A stretch of DNA of 48,159 nt from Kiloniellaceae bacterium (GTDB lineage Bacteria; Pseudomonadota; Alphaproteobacteria; Kiloniellales; J153): the NCBI GenBank assembly GCA_021776095.1, contig JAJFGO010000082.1:1-48159 (forward strand), in the 5' to 3' direction. Each line of letters starts with the position of its first letter. Position 1 is the stretch's first letter. A model generated the notes under the pieces. The model did not search any database. It saw only the letters and a list, made by a program, of their open reading frames with translations, and was not told the DNA's origin. This document shows positions 1 through 8,779 of the stretch, piece by piece. The translations under genes were made by a program, and so were the position numbers.

Positions 1-1248
1 GCCGGCTGCGCCAGCGCCTATTACCTGTCGCGCCGGGGCCTGCGGGTCATCCTCTTGGAAAAGGGCGAGATCGCCGGCGAGCAGTCGGGCCGCAATTGGG
101 GATTCGTGCGCCAGCAGGGCCGCGACCCGCGCGAGATTCCCCTTATGATCGAATGTAACCGCATGTGGCGCGGCCTCTCGCAGGAGTTGGAGGCCGACCT
201 GGAGTGGCGCCAGGGCGGCTTGCTTTACTTGGCCGAGAACGAACAGCGCTTGGCCGGTTACGAGGCTTGGCTGAAGCACGCCCGGGATTTTCAGTTGGAT
301 AGCCGCTTGCTGAGCGCGTCGGCGACGACCGCCATGCTGCCCGGGATCACGGGGACCTGGGCCGGCGCCATTCACACGCCGAGCGACGGTCAGGCCGACC
401 CGGGCAAGACCACCCAGGCCTTCGCCGCCGCCGCCCAACGTCACGGGGCTGAGGTGCGGACCGGTTGCGCGGTCGAGGAAATCCTGACCGCCGGCGGCGC
501 GGTCACCGGCCTGCGCGGCGAGCAGGGCGACATACGCGCCGAGAACGTCCTGATCGCCGCCGGCGCCTGGACCAGCCGATTCCTGCGCGGCTTGCGGGTC
601 GAGTTGCCGCAGCTTTATGTCAAGGCGACGGTGCTGCGCACCAACCGCGCGCCGGAGCACAGCCAGCTTGGCGTCTGGTGCAACCACATCGGATTTCGCC
701 AGCGCCGCGACGGCTCCTTCAACGTGGCCCCGGGGCGCGCCGCGGATCTTTACATCATGCCCGATTGCCTGCGCTACCTGCGCGACTTCTGGCCCAGCTT
801 CAAGGCGCAGAGCGGCAGCATCAAGTTCCTAGTCGGGCGCGAGACCTGGGATGGCGTCAGCGCCATGCTGGGCGGTCCCAAGACCTTGACCCGGCAGATG
901 AAGCGCAAGCGGGTGCTGGACCCGGAGCCCAACGCCAAGGCCGCCCGGCGCGCCCTGACCGAATTTAAGAACCTGTTTCCGGCCATGGCGGACTTGAGCG
1001 TGGAGCGCAGTTGGGCCGGGATGATCGAAGCAACGCCGGACGAGATCCCGGTGCTCGACGCGGTGCCGGGCTACCGGGGCTTGACCGTCGCGACCGGGTT
1101 CAGCGGCCACGGTTTCGGCATCGGGCCGATCGCCGGGCGCCTCATGGCCGAGATGATCGCCGATGGCCGAACCTCCCTCGATCTCAGGGACTTCCGCTTC
1201 TCGCGCTTCAGCGAGCCCGGACCACTTAGAATTGGCGATGCCGCCTAG
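1..1248 (+). CDS. FAD-dependent amine/amino-acid oxidoreductase (DAO family), 5' end cut by window
   Basis: The reading frame is open from base 1, so the N-terminus with the first glycines of the FAD-binding Rossmann motif lies outside the window; what remains starts AGCASAYYLSRRG, the second half of that motif, followed by an acidic strand end (VILLEKGEI). The segment SGRNWGFVRQQGRD is typical of DadA/PuuB-like FAD oxidoreductases, and the C-terminal TVATGFSGHGFGIGPIAGRL is the second flavin-contacting motif of the DAO fold. About 415 residues are present, near full family length (about 430). Known members oxidise D-amino acids, N-methyl amino acids or gamma-glutamyl-putrescine; the substrate cannot be told from sequence. 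It ends 39 bases before gluQ on the same strand and may be co-transcribed with it. Confidence 0.85.
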   Translation, partial: AGCASAYYLSRRGLRVILLEKGEIAGEQSGRNWGFVRQQGRDPREIPLMIECNRMWRGLSQELEADLEWRQGGLLYLAENEQRLAGYEAWLKHARDFQLDSRLLSASATTAMLPGITGTWAGAIHTPSDGQADPGKTTQAFAAAAQRHGAEVRTGCAVEEILTAGGAVTGLRGEQGDIRAENVLIAAGAWTSRFLRGLRVELPQLYVKATVLRTNRAPEHSQLGVWCNHIGFRQRRDGSFNVAPGRAADLYIMPDCLRYLRDFWPSFKAQSGSIKFLVGRETWDGVSAMLGGPKTLTRQMKRKRVLDPEPNAKAARRALTEFKNLFPAMADLSVERSWAGMIEATPDEIPVLDAVPGYRGLTVATGFSGHGFGIGPIAGRLMAEMIADGRTSLDLRDFRFSRFSEPGPLRIGDAA

Positions 1249-1287
1249 AACGTTTCACGTTCGGCGCGGACCGGAGCGAGGTACCGT

Positions 1288-2142
1288 GTGATCGGAGACC
1301 AAGCCATCGTCACCCGCTTTGCGCCCACGCCCAGCGGATACTTGCACCTGGGCCATGCGCACGCGGCGCTTTTCGCCTGGCGCGCCGCGCGGCAGGCGGG
1401 CGGACGGTGCTTACTGCGTATCGAGGATATCGACGGCCCACGCTGCACCCCCGCCTTCACCGCCGCGATCTTGGACGACCTGGCCTGGCTGGGCCTCGAT
1501 TGGGATGGCCCGGTCCTGCAACAATCGACGCGCATGGACGCCTACAGCGCAGCATTGGATCGTCTGAGCGCCCTGGACCTGCTTTATCCCTGTTTCTGCA
1601 CCCGCACGGAGATTCGCGCCGAAATCGCGCGCGCGGTACGCGCGCCGCACGGCCCCGAAGGCCCGCTTTATCCCGGCATCTGCCGAAACTTGAGCGCGGA
1701 CGCGCACGAAACCTTCATAACCGAAGGCCGCCCTTATGCCTTGCGGCTTCACATGGCGCGGGCGGCAGATCTAGCGGGACCGCTGACCTGGACCGACCGC
1801 GCCAAGGGCGAGGTCGCGATCGAGCCCGAGAAGCACGGCGATGTGGTGCTGGCGCGCAAGGAGACCGCGACCAGCTATCACTTGGCGGTCACCCTGGATG
1901 ACGCGCACCAGGGTGTGACCCTGGTGACGCGTGGCGAAGACCTGTTTCCCATGACCGGGGTCCACCGGCTGTTGCAAGCCTTGCTTGGACTGCCGGTTCC
2001 CGTGTGGCACCACCATAGCCTCCTGACCGACGCGGAGGGCGCCCGCCTAGCCAAGCGCAGCGACGCGCTTTCGCTGCGCGCCTTGCGCCAAGCCGGCAAG
2101 AGCCCGGCCCAGGTGCGCGCTCTGGCCGGCTTCGCCGATTAA
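1288..2142 (+). CDS. gluQ: Glutamyl-Q tRNA(Asp) synthetase
   Basis: GluQRS is a truncated glutamyl-tRNA synthetase that activates glutamate and attaches it to queuosine at position 34 of tRNA(Asp). The 284-residue protein has the catalytic half only, with no anticodon-binding domain. It begins RFAPTPSGYLHLGHAHAA, with the HIGH-type signature HLGH at residues 20-23. The zinc site characteristic of GluQRS is visible as C102-F-C104 and Tyr-x3-Cys at about 128-132, and the KMSKS-like loop is AKRSD at 255-259. The start is GTG at 1288, preceded by a GGAGCGAG ribosome binding site; an upstream in-frame ATG is not seen. A partial, broken second copy of its 3' end lies 650 bases downstream. Confidence 0.93.
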   Translation: MIGDQAIVTRFAPTPSGYLHLGHAHAALFAWRAARQAGGRCLLRIEDIDGPRCTPAFTAAILDDLAWLGLDWDGPVLQQSTRMDAYSAALDRLSALDLLYPCFCTRTEIRAEIARAVRAPHGPEGPLYPGICRNLSADAHETFITEGRPYALRLHMARAADLAGPLTWTDRAKGEVAIEPEKHGDVVLARKETATSYHLAVTLDDAHQGVTLVTRGEDLFPMTGVHRLLQALLGLPVPVWHHHSLLTDAEGARLAKRSDALSLRALRQAGKSPAQVRALAGFAD

Positions 2143-2210
2143 GACGCCGCGCACGGCCTGGGTCACGTGCAAGCCGGTCAGAAGGGCCATTTTACCTTGT
2201 TTGCGACTGG

Positions 2211-2239
2211 TTGCCTATGGCGAGCGAATCAGACATAAC
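2211..2239 (+). promoter_or_regulatory. Candidate sigma-70 promoter of the HU-like gene
   Basis: TTGCCT at 2211-2216 and CATAAC at 2234-2239 are separated by 17 bases, each matching four of six consensus positions. They lie about 55 bases before the HU-like start codon, and the gap after gluQ (153 bases) is large enough for a separate promoter. This is pattern matching only. Confidence 0.35.
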
Positions 2240-2295
2240 CGGCGATGTGCGAATCGATTCCGTAGCCGTCCGAAGTCAGATACGAAGGAAAAGCC

Positions 2296-2664
2296 ATGAC
2301 TGTGACGAAGACCCAGCTTGCCGACGCCTACGCTGCGGCCCTGACCAAGGAGCTCGGCGAAGAGTGGGATTGCCAATTCAGCCGTAGGGACGCGAACAGG
2401 TTCCTCGACCTCCTGTGGCCGGTCGTTTCCGACCTCGCGCTCAAGGACACCAGGAAGACGAAGCCGGGCAGCGTGCCGCTTGGCGCCCTCGGTCGTCTCA
2501 AGATGCGCTTTAAGGCGGCCACCAAGGCCCGCAAGGGTACCAACCCCTTCACCGGCGAACCGGCTACCTTCAAGGCCAAGCCCGCGACCTTGCAGCCGCG
2601 CTTCACCGCCGGCAAGGCGCTCAAGGACGAGGCTAGCAGGTACTTCAGAAGAAGAATGAAGTAA
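2296..2664 (+). CDS. HU/IHF-like DNA-binding protein, extended form
   Basis: The C-terminal half, KGTNPFTGEPATFKAKPATL followed by QPRFTAGKALKDE, is recognisably the beta-arm tip (RNPxTGE) and final helix (FxAGKALKD) of HU-family histone-like proteins, which bend and compact DNA. At 122 residues it is about 30 longer than ordinary HU: the N-terminal helical part is longer and less conserved, with a cluster of basic residues (RLKMRFKAATKARKG) before the arm. The ATG at 2296 is preceded by AAGGA at 2285-2289. A strong terminator follows, so the gene is a single transcription unit. It sits between gluQ and the broken gluQ copy. It may be a variant nucleoid protein rather than the main HU of the cell. 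Confidence 0.75.
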   Translation: MTVTKTQLADAYAAALTKELGEEWDCQFSRRDANRFLDLLWPVVSDLALKDTRKTKPGSVPLGALGRLKMRFKAATKARKGTNPFTGEPATFKAKPATLQPRFTAGKALKDEASRYFRRRMK

Positions 2665-2709
2665 GGCGCCTAAAGCGCCGAGACAGCCAAGCGGCGGCGA
2701 CCGCCGATC

Positions 2710-2740
2710 TAACCCCGGCTCCGGCCGGGGTTATTTCGTT
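2710..2740 (+). terminator. Rho-independent terminator after the HU-like gene
   Basis: A perfect 10-bp stem (TAACCCCGGC at 2710-2719 pairing with GCCGGGGTTA at 2724-2733) with a 4-base loop is followed by a T-rich tail TTTCGTTTC. Confidence 0.85.
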
Positions 2741-2788
2741 TCGGAACTCTCATGGCGGAACGCCGGCCTTAGGGCTTTCTCCTCCATT

Positions 2789-3174
2789 TGGCGTGCGCGG
2801 CGGCCCAGGCCGGACCGCTCGCCCGGTAGACCGGGCCAAGGGCGAAGTCGCGGTCGAGCCCGAGAAGCACGGCGATGTGGTGTTGGCGCGCAAGGAAACC
2901 GCGACCGGCTATCGCCTTGCGGTCGCCCTGGACGGCGCGGACCAGGGGGTCATCCTGGTCACACGCGGCGAAGACCTGTTTCCCCTGACCGGGGGACACC
3001 GGCTGCTGCAGGCCCTACTTGCCCTGCCGATTCCCCTCTGGCACCACCACAGCTACTTGACCGATCCCGAGGGCCCGCCTAGCCAAACGCAACGACGCGC
3101 CGTCGCTGCGCGCCTTGCGCCAGGCCGGCAAGAGCCCCGCCGAGGTGCGCGAGCTGGCGGGCTTCGCGGATTAA
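2789..3174 (+). pseudogene. Broken duplicate of the 3' third of gluQ
   Basis: From about 2789 to the TAA at 3172-3174 the DNA is a diverged copy of the last third of the upstream gluQ (residues about 155-284). One frame gives RAKGEVAVEPEKHGDVVLAR, GEDLFPLTGGHRLLQALLAL and WHHHSYLTDPEG, matching the intact protein almost residue for residue. At about 3071-3077 two bases are missing relative to gluQ (GAGGGCGCCCGC has become GAGGGCCCGC), and the rest (LAKRNDAPSLRALRQAGKSP through to AGFAD and stop) continues in another frame. The catalytic HIGH and zinc regions are absent, so no functional synthetase can be made. It is a dead remnant of a tandem duplication or of a recombined homologous copy. 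Confidence 0.88.
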
Positions 3175-3571
3175 AGATGGTTTTGCTCAACCCACGGGCT
3201 CTCAGCTGATGTTGGTCGCAGCCATGTCCGATCACAGGCGCACAACGGCCAAGCGTAGCGGACGCAACGAACTTCTGTTTTTGACCCCAAGCGGTCCTTC
3301 AGCGAGTGCGTTGCCCATTCGATATTGTTAGTTGCTATAGGTGTTTTGCCTCAGGAACCGGCGCAATATCCGTCCGGAACGTCAGGGTATTCGTCAGGTT
3401 TGAATACGAGATTTGCGACAGCCCAAGACATCTAGGATGTCTAATCCTTCCACGTTGGTCGGATAACCAGGCGCCAAAAACAAGGTAACGACAAATTTTG
3501 TGCTGCGACCCCTGCTTTCACGCTAAGGTGGCGGTAATCCAAAAACGTGACCAGACTCAGGGAGGAATATC
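3175..3571. other. Gene-poor stretch between the gluQ remnant and the cox operon
   Basis: No convincing coding sequence is present in these 397 bases. The base composition is visibly more AT-rich than the neighbouring genes (for example around 3320-3350 and 3470-3500). An inverted repeat at 3426-3442 is listed separately. The cox promoter presumably lies here, but no clear -35/-10 pair was identified. Confidence 0.6.
3426..3442. promoter_or_regulatory. 17-bp perfect inverted repeat upstream of coxM, candidate operator
   Basis: AGACATCTAGGATGTCT is a perfect 7-3-7 inverted repeat 130 bases before the coxM start codon, in otherwise non-coding DNA. Its size suits a dimeric regulator. There is no T-run after it, so it is not a terminator. 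The regulator is unknown and no regulator gene sits next to the cox operon. Confidence 0.4.
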
Positions 3572-4441
3572 ATGACACCTGGAGCCTTCGAGTATCATCG
3601 CCCGAACACAGTCGAGGAGGCGCTGGCGCTGATCGAGCGTTTTGGCGACGAAGGCAAGGTGTTGGCCGGCGGCCATAGCCTGGTGCCGATGATGAAACTG
3701 CGCTTGGCCGAGCCGGCACATCTGATCGACATCAACGCCGTTGGCGGCCTGCGGGGCATTCGCGGGGAGGCCGGTGCAATCGTAATCGGCGCGGCGACGA
3801 CACAATCCGAGATATTGAATTCCGGCATGCTTCTCGAAAAATGCCCGATCTTGCCCGAGGCGGCGGCTCAGATCGCCGATCCGCAGGTTCGGAACTGCGG
3901 CACGATCGGCGGCAATTGCGCCAATGGAGACCCGGGGAACGACGACCCGGCGATCATGATGGTCCTCGACGCGAGCTATGTGCTGCGCGGCCCCATCGGC
4001 GAACGGCAGGTCTCCGCGAGGAAATTTTACCAGGGGGTCTACACGACCGCTCTGGAAGAGAACGAGCTGTTGATCGAGATCCGTATCCCGGCTCCAGCCA
4101 AGGGCGCCGGCATGGCCTATCGAAAGTTAAAGCGCAAGGTCGGCGACTACGCCATAGCGGCCGCCGCCGCGGTCTTGTCGATGTCGGGCGGCCGATGCAC
4201 CGACGCCGCCATCGCGATCACGAACGTTGGCGACACGGCCCTGTTCGTGCCGGCCGCGGCCAACGCACTTCAGGGTACTCCGGTGGATGCGACAGCCATC
4301 GCTGCGGCGGCTCAGGCGGTAATGGCCGCGGCGGAACCGGTTGAGGACCTGAGGGGGACGGTCGAGTACCGCACGGCGATGGCGGGTCAGATGACGCGCC
4401 AAGCCATTGCCTCGGCCTTGAGCCGTGCGGTCGGGAGCTGA
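3572..4441 (+). CDS. coxM: Aerobic CO dehydrogenase, FAD-binding medium subunit
   Basis: CoxM carries the FAD that receives electrons from the CoxS iron-sulfur clusters and passes them to the quinone pool. The 289-residue protein has both FAD motifs of the family at the expected places: AGGHS at residues 32-36 and TIGGN at 111-115, within the PCMH-type FAD domain, followed by the CO dehydrogenase flavoprotein C-terminal domain. The length is that of known CoxM (about 288). The start ATG is preceded by GGAGGA at 3561-3566. It is first in the order M-S-L, which is diagnostic of form I CO dehydrogenases; form II operons run S-L-M. The gap to coxS is 3 bases. Confidence 0.9.
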   Translation: MTPGAFEYHRPNTVEEALALIERFGDEGKVLAGGHSLVPMMKLRLAEPAHLIDINAVGGLRGIRGEAGAIVIGAATTQSEILNSGMLLEKCPILPEAAAQIADPQVRNCGTIGGNCANGDPGNDDPAIMMVLDASYVLRGPIGERQVSARKFYQGVYTTALEENELLIEIRIPAPAKGAGMAYRKLKRKVGDYAIAAAAAVLSMSGGRCTDAAIAITNVGDTALFVPAAANALQGTPVDATAIAAAAQAVMAAAEPVEDLRGTVEYRTAMAGQMTRQAIASALSRAVGS

Positions 4442-4444
4442 GCC

Positions 4445-4936
4445 ATGGCGTCACAGAAAATATCGCTGACTATCAATGGCGAGCCCGTCGAAGCCGAGGT
4501 TGAGGCGCGGACGCTTCTGATCCACTTTCTGCGCGAGGAGCGCAGGCTCACCGGCCCGCATATCGGCTGCGAAACCAGCCATTGCGGCGCCTGCACGGTT
4601 GATCTCAACGGCAAGTCAGTCAAGGCCTGCACCGTCTTCGCAGTCCAGGCGGACGGCGGCGACGTGCTGACCGTCGAGGGCTTGGCCAAGGGCGCCGAGT
4701 TGCATCCTCTACAGGAAGGTTTTGTCGAACATCACGGATTGCAGTGCGGATACTGCACGCCGGGCATGTTGACTCGCGCCTACCGGCTGCTCCAGGAGAA
4801 CCCTAACCCAAGCGACGAGGAAATTCGCATGGGCATATCGGGCAACTTGTGCCGGTGCACCGGGTACCAGAACATCGTCAAGGCGATTCGCTATGCCGCC
4901 GATAAGATCAACCAGGCCGAGGGAGCCGAGGGATGA
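4445..4936 (+). CDS. coxS: Aerobic CO dehydrogenase, 2Fe-2S small subunit
   Basis: CoxS holds two [2Fe-2S] clusters that relay electrons from the Mo-Cu site in CoxL to the FAD in CoxM. All eight ligands are visible: the plant-ferredoxin-type set C42, C47, C50, C62 and the helical-domain set C101, C104, C136, C138 (CGYCTPGM and CRCTGYQNI). At 163 residues it matches the family (about 166). It starts 3 bases after coxM and its last codons overlap the coxL start (ATGA-type overlap at 4933-4936), indicating translational coupling. Confidence 0.93.
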   Translation: MASQKISLTINGEPVEAEVEARTLLIHFLREERRLTGPHIGCETSHCGACTVDLNGKSVKACTVFAVQADGGDVLTVEGLAKGAELHPLQEGFVEHHGLQCGYCTPGMLTRAYRLLQENPNPSDEEIRMGISGNLCRCTGYQNIVKAIRYAADKINQAEGAEG

Positions 4937-7335
4937 GCGACACACGAGAAATGACGCTGGAGGAGCGCGAGGCCACGATCGGCGGCATCGGAACCGCCCG
5001 CAAGCGCAAGGAAGATGCGCGTTTCATTCGCGGCCAGGGTAACTATGTCGACGACATAAAGCTGCCCGGCATGCTGCATGGCGATTTCGTGCGCAGCTCG
5101 CACGCCCACGCCCTGGTCAAGTCGATCGATACTGAGGCAGCCCTCAAAGTGCCGGGCGTGCTCGCCGTGGTCACCGCCAAGGATCTCGAACCCTTGAACC
5201 TGCATTGGATGCCGACCCTGGCCGGCGACATGGCGGCGGTGCTGGCCGACAAGAAGGTGCATTTCCAAAATCAGGAAATCGCCTTCGTAGTTGCGACCGA
5301 CCGCTATGCGGCGACCGACGGCGTGCAGTTGGTTGAGGTCGAGTACGAGGCCCTGCCGCCGCTCATCGATCCGAAGACGGCGCTCGACCCCGGCGCCCCG
5401 GTCATCCGCGACGATGTCGCGGAAAACGAGGAGGTCGGACAGGGCAAGCGCCATCACCCTAATCACATATTCGAATGGCAGGTTGGCGACGAAGCGGCCA
5501 CCGACGCGGCCTTCGAGGCCGCCGACATAACGATCAGCGAGGACATCCTCTATCCGCGTTGCCACCCCTCGCCGCTGGAAACTTGCGGCTGTGTCGCCTC
5601 CATGGATGCCGTCAATGGCAAGCTCACCGTCTACGGCACCTTTCAGGCGCCGCACGTGATACGCACGGTGGTTTCGCTGATCACCGGCCTGGAGGAAAGC
5701 AAGATCCGCATCGTCTCGCCGGACATCGGAGGCGGCTTCGGCAACAAAGTCGGCGCTTATCCGGGATATATTTGCGCGGCGGCGGCCTCGATCGTCACCG
5801 GCCACCCAGTGAAGTGGATCGAGAGCCGGATCGACAATCTGACCTCCACCGCCTTCGCGCGCGATTATCACATGACCGGCGAATTGGCGGCCGACAAGGA
5901 TGGCAAGATCCTGGCCGTCCGGGCCAAGGTCCTCGCCGACCATGGCGCCTTCAATACTCATGCCCAACCCATGAAATGGCCGGCCGGTCTCTTCAACATC
6001 CTGACCGGCAGCTACGACATCCCCGTGGGCCACGTGAAAGTCGACGGCGTTTATACCAACAAGGCGCCGGGCGGGGTTGCCTACCGCTGCTCCTTCCGGG
6101 TCACGGAGGCGGCCTATCTGATCGAACGGCTGGTCGACGTCCTGGCGCAAAAGACGAGCGTCGACAAGGCCGAAATCCGGCTACGTAACTTCGTGCAGCC
6201 GGAACAGTTCCCTTACAAGTCCTCTCTCGGATGGGAGTACGATTCGGGCGATTATCCCACGGCTTTGAAAAAGGTTTTGGCGGCGGTCGACTACGAGGGC
6301 CTCCGTAGGGAGCAAGCGGAGAAACGCGAGAAGGGGGAATTGATGGGCATCGGCATCTCCACCTTCACCGAGATCGTCGGCGCCGGCCCAGTGCGCAACT
6401 GCGACATCGTCGGACTGGGCATGTTCGACTCCTGTGAGATCAGGGTTCATCCAACCGGCAGCGTGATCGCCCGCCTGGGCACCAAGTCCCAGGGCCAGGG
6501 CCACGAGACGACCTTTGCCCAGATTATCGCCACCGAGCTCGGAATCCCGTCCGATAACATCACGGTCGAGGAAGGTGACACCGATACGGCGCCTTACGGT
6601 CTGGGCACCTATGGGTCGCGGTCGACCCCAGTGGCCGGCGCCGCCACGGCGCGCGCCGCGCGTAAGATCAGGGAAAAGGCCAAGAAGATCGCGGCGCACG
6701 TGCTCGAAGCCAGCGTCGACGACCTGGAATGGGACGTCGACCGTTTCAAGGTTACGGGCTCAGACCTGTCCATCACCATGAAGGCCATTGCCATGGCCGC
6801 CTATTCCAATGTGCCTGAAGATATGGAGCACGGCCTCGAGACGACTGACTATTACAACCCACCGAACTTCACCTATCCCTTCGGCGCCTATGTCTGCGTG
6901 GTCGAGATCGACCGTTTCACCGGTGACGTTAAAGTGCGCCGTTTCTACGCCCTCGATGACTGTGGCACGCGGATCAATCCGATGGTGATTGACGGGCAAA
7001 TTCACGGCGGCTTGACGGAGGCCTTCGGCATCGCGCTGGGACAGCAGATCATATACGACGAGACCGGTAACGTTCTTGGCGCCAATTTGATGGACTACTT
7101 CCTGCCGACTGCGGTCGAGACGCCGAAATGGGAAACCGACTTCACCGTCACGCCCTGTCCGCATCATCCGATCGGCGCCAAGGGTATCGGCGAATCTCCG
7201 AACGTCGGCGGTGTCCCGGCCTTCACCAACGCCATCGTCGACGCCTTCGCGCACCTTGGCGTAACCCACATGCCAATGCCGCACACACAAGGTGCTGTCT
7301 GGCGAACGTTGAACGAGCTGAGCCTGAACAAATAG
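4933..7335 (+). CDS. coxL: Aerobic CO dehydrogenase, form I molybdenum-copper large subunit
   Basis: CoxL binds the molybdopterin cytosine dinucleotide cofactor and the Cu-S-Mo centre that oxidises CO to CO2. The form I active-site loop is present as VAYRCSFR with the copper-ligating Cys at residue 386, two positions from Cys388 of the Oligotropha enzyme; form II homologues have AYRGAGR and no Cys here. The catalytic Glu near the Mo is in [10 protein letters not shown] (Glu754). Other family motifs are [15 protein letters not shown] and [14 protein letters not shown]. The 800-residue length agrees with known CoxL (about 809). I read this as a genuine CO dehydrogenase rather than a generic xanthine dehydrogenase-like protein. 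A 25-base gap separates it from the XdhC-like gene. Confidence 0.93.
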   Translation: MSDTREMTLEEREATIGGIGTARKRKEDARFIRGQGNYVDDIKLPGMLHGDFVRSSHAHALVKSIDTEAALKVPGVLAVVTAKDLEPLNLHWMPTLAGDMAAVLADKKVHFQNQEIAFVVATDRYAATDGVQLVEVEYEALPPLIDPKTALDPGAPVIRDDVAENEEVGQGKRHHPNHIFEWQVGDEAATDAAFEAADITISEDILYPRCHPSPLETCGCVASMDAVNGKLTVYGTFQAPHVIRTVVSLITGLEESKIRIVSPDIGGGFGNKVGAYPGYICAAAASIVTGHPVKWIESRIDNLTSTAFARDYHMTGELAADKDGKILAVRAKVLADHGAFNTHAQPMKWPAGLFNILTGSYDIPVGHVKVDGVYTNKAPGGVAYRCSFRVTEAAYLIERLVDVLAQKTSVDKAEIRLRNFVQPEQFPYKSSLGWEYDSGDYPTALKKVLAAVDYEGLRREQAEKREKGELMGIGISTFTEIVGAGPVRNCDIVGLGMFDSCEIRVHPTGSVIARLGTKSQGQGHETTFAQIIATELGIPSDNITVEEGDTDTAPYGLGTYGSRSTPVAGAATARAARKIREKAKKIAAHVLEASVDDLEWDVDRFKVTGSDLSITMKAIAMAAYSNVPEDMEHGLETTDYYNPPNFTYPFGAYVCVVEIDRFTGDVKVRRFYALDDCGTRINPMVIDGQIHGGLTEAFGIALGQQIIYDETGNVLGANLMDYFLPTAVETPKWETDFTVTPCPHHPIGAKGIGESPNVGGVPAFTNAIVDAFAHLGVTHMPMPHTQGAVWRTLNELSLNK

Positions 7336-7360
7336 CGACATCGGGCGGTTCGGAGGAAGG

Positions 7361-8263
7361 ATGACCAAGGAACCGGAAGACGTCATCGATTGCATGGCAC
7401 GCATGAAGGGCGACGAACAGCCCTTCGCGGTCGCGACGATCGTGCACGTGGCAGGCGGCGCCTCGGCGCGCGAGGGCTCGAAGGCGGTCATCCACGGCAA
7501 CGGTAAGGTCGTCGGTTGGATCGGCGGCGGGTGCACCTTGGGCGCTGTCAAGAAGACCGCGGCGCGCGCCTTGATAGATGGCCGAGCCCGCTTCATTCGA
7601 GTCCGCCCGAGCGACGGGGCGGTCGCCGAGGTCGGCGCCGATGACCGGACGGAGGATTTTGACAGCCACTGTCCAACCGGCGGATCGATCGAAATATTCA
7701 TCGAGCCGGTGCTGCCGCGCGCATCGCTGATCGTGGTTGGCGGCTCGTCGGTGGCGCGGGCGCTTTGCGATCTGGGCAAGCGGCTCGGTTTCGCCGTCAC
7801 CGTTGCCGCCCTGTCGGAGGATTTGGAATTGTTCTCGGACTTCGACCATGCGATCGCCGGTTTCGACCTCGCGAAGGCCATTCGTCCGGCCTCCAGCTTC
7901 GTGGTCGTGGCGTCCCAGGGTCGGCGGGACCGCGACGCGCTCCGCTTCGCTCTCGCCACGGAGTCGGCTTACATCGCCTTGGTCGCAAGCCGCAAGAAAT
8001 CCGCGAAACTGAAGCGAGACCTGTGCGGCGATGGTCTTGACCGCTCCGCCGTTGCGCGGATCCGTTCGCCCGCAGGCCTTGACTTCGGTGCGGTGACGCC
8101 GGAGGAAATCGCCTTGTCCATTCTCGCCGATATTGTGCGCGAGCGAAGGCTCGGCTCATCTGAGGATGATGGTATGTCCGCGCGTCATTCAATGCCGAGC
8201 ACCGGTGGGGACTCGACCGTTACGGACGAGGTGGTTCCGTCCGGGGACACAGAGAACGCCTAA
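7361..8263 (+). CDS. XdhC/CoxF-type molybdenum cofactor maturation protein
   Basis: XdhC-family proteins bind the molybdenum cofactor, help install the terminal sulfur ligand and insert the cofactor into xanthine dehydrogenase-family enzymes. The N-terminal XdhC/CoxI domain is marked by VVGWIGGGCTLGAVKKTAAR (about residues 47-66), and the C-terminal Rossmann-like domain by LIVVGGSSVARALCDLGKRL. The roughly 40-residue tail after residue 260 (rich in Ser, Asp, Gly) is unlike the rest and probably disordered. At 300 residues it resembles CoxF more than CoxI, but the symbol cannot be fixed without a search. It is the only accessory gene linked to coxMSL here; a GGAGGAAGG ribosome binding site precedes the ATG. 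Confidence 0.8.
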   Translation: MTKEPEDVIDCMARMKGDEQPFAVATIVHVAGGASAREGSKAVIHGNGKVVGWIGGGCTLGAVKKTAARALIDGRARFIRVRPSDGAVAEVGADDRTEDFDSHCPTGGSIEIFIEPVLPRASLIVVGGSSVARALCDLGKRLGFAVTVAALSEDLELFSDFDHAIAGFDLAKAIRPASSFVVVASQGRRDRDALRFALATESAYIALVASRKKSAKLKRDLCGDGLDRSAVARIRSPAGLDFGAVTPEEIALSILADIVRERRLGSSEDDGMSARHSMPSTGGDSTVTDEVVPSGDTENA

Positions 8264-8779
8264 ATTCATTCGAAAGTCAGGCCGCAACCGTGCCAGCCCT
8301 ACGGGCTGCCATCGTTACGCGTGAGCTTGCTCGCTCCAAGACGCGTCGGCCGGCAACAATCCGAAATTGTCTCAGAAGAAGATTCGACCGCCGGACATCG
8401 TTCAAAAGAGGCAGATTTGCCGATCATCATGAGCGTTTATTGAGAGCGTTTCATAGACGCAGTTGAGCGAATCACCGGAATTCCCAGGCGCCGGTCGGTG
8501 AATGCCGCAAAATATCTTGCAACCGCTCTTAAATCAAACCTTGCCAATATGCCAGTTATCGAAGCCTCAAATTAAGCTAAACTGGGCGGAATATCTGCTT
8601 ATCTCCGGCCCACCAGGGTCGACTCTTGGCACTAAGCAGAAGTGCCCATACGTTCAGATTTCCGCCCGGTGTTTGCCCTACAGCCGACATCGGCGCCGCG
8701 CCGCTGACGCGAAATCCAAGTCTTGTACATGAGGGCACGACCTCATACCGATCGCTCGGCGCCGCTAGCTAGTTGCGTC
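8264..8779. other. Non-coding stretch between the cox operon and pyrD
   Basis: No supported gene lies in these 516 bases. The region is richer in A and T than its neighbours, with scattered stops in all frames. Small hairpins occur (for example GGCACT/AGTGCC around 8630 and CCGCTAG/CTAGCGG at 8762-8786, the latter touching the pyrD stop), but none has a T tract. It holds the 3' ends of two convergent units. Confidence 0.6.

Noticed and set aside
3306-3488. A 60-codon ORF between the gluQ remnant and coxM
   Set aside because: No ribosome binding site, no family resemblance, and it contains the palindrome proposed as an operator.
4891-6150. A 419-codon minus-strand frame inside coxL
   Set aside because: The coxL product matches its family along the whole length; the antisense product shows no recognisable domain.
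8631-8653. A second sigma-54 promoter at TTGGCACTAAGC
   Set aside because: The -24 half is present but no GC-containing -12 element lies at the required distance.
8502-8732. A 76-codon ORF in the cox-pyrD gap
   Set aside because: No ribosome binding site and atypical composition; it looks like non-coding DNA.
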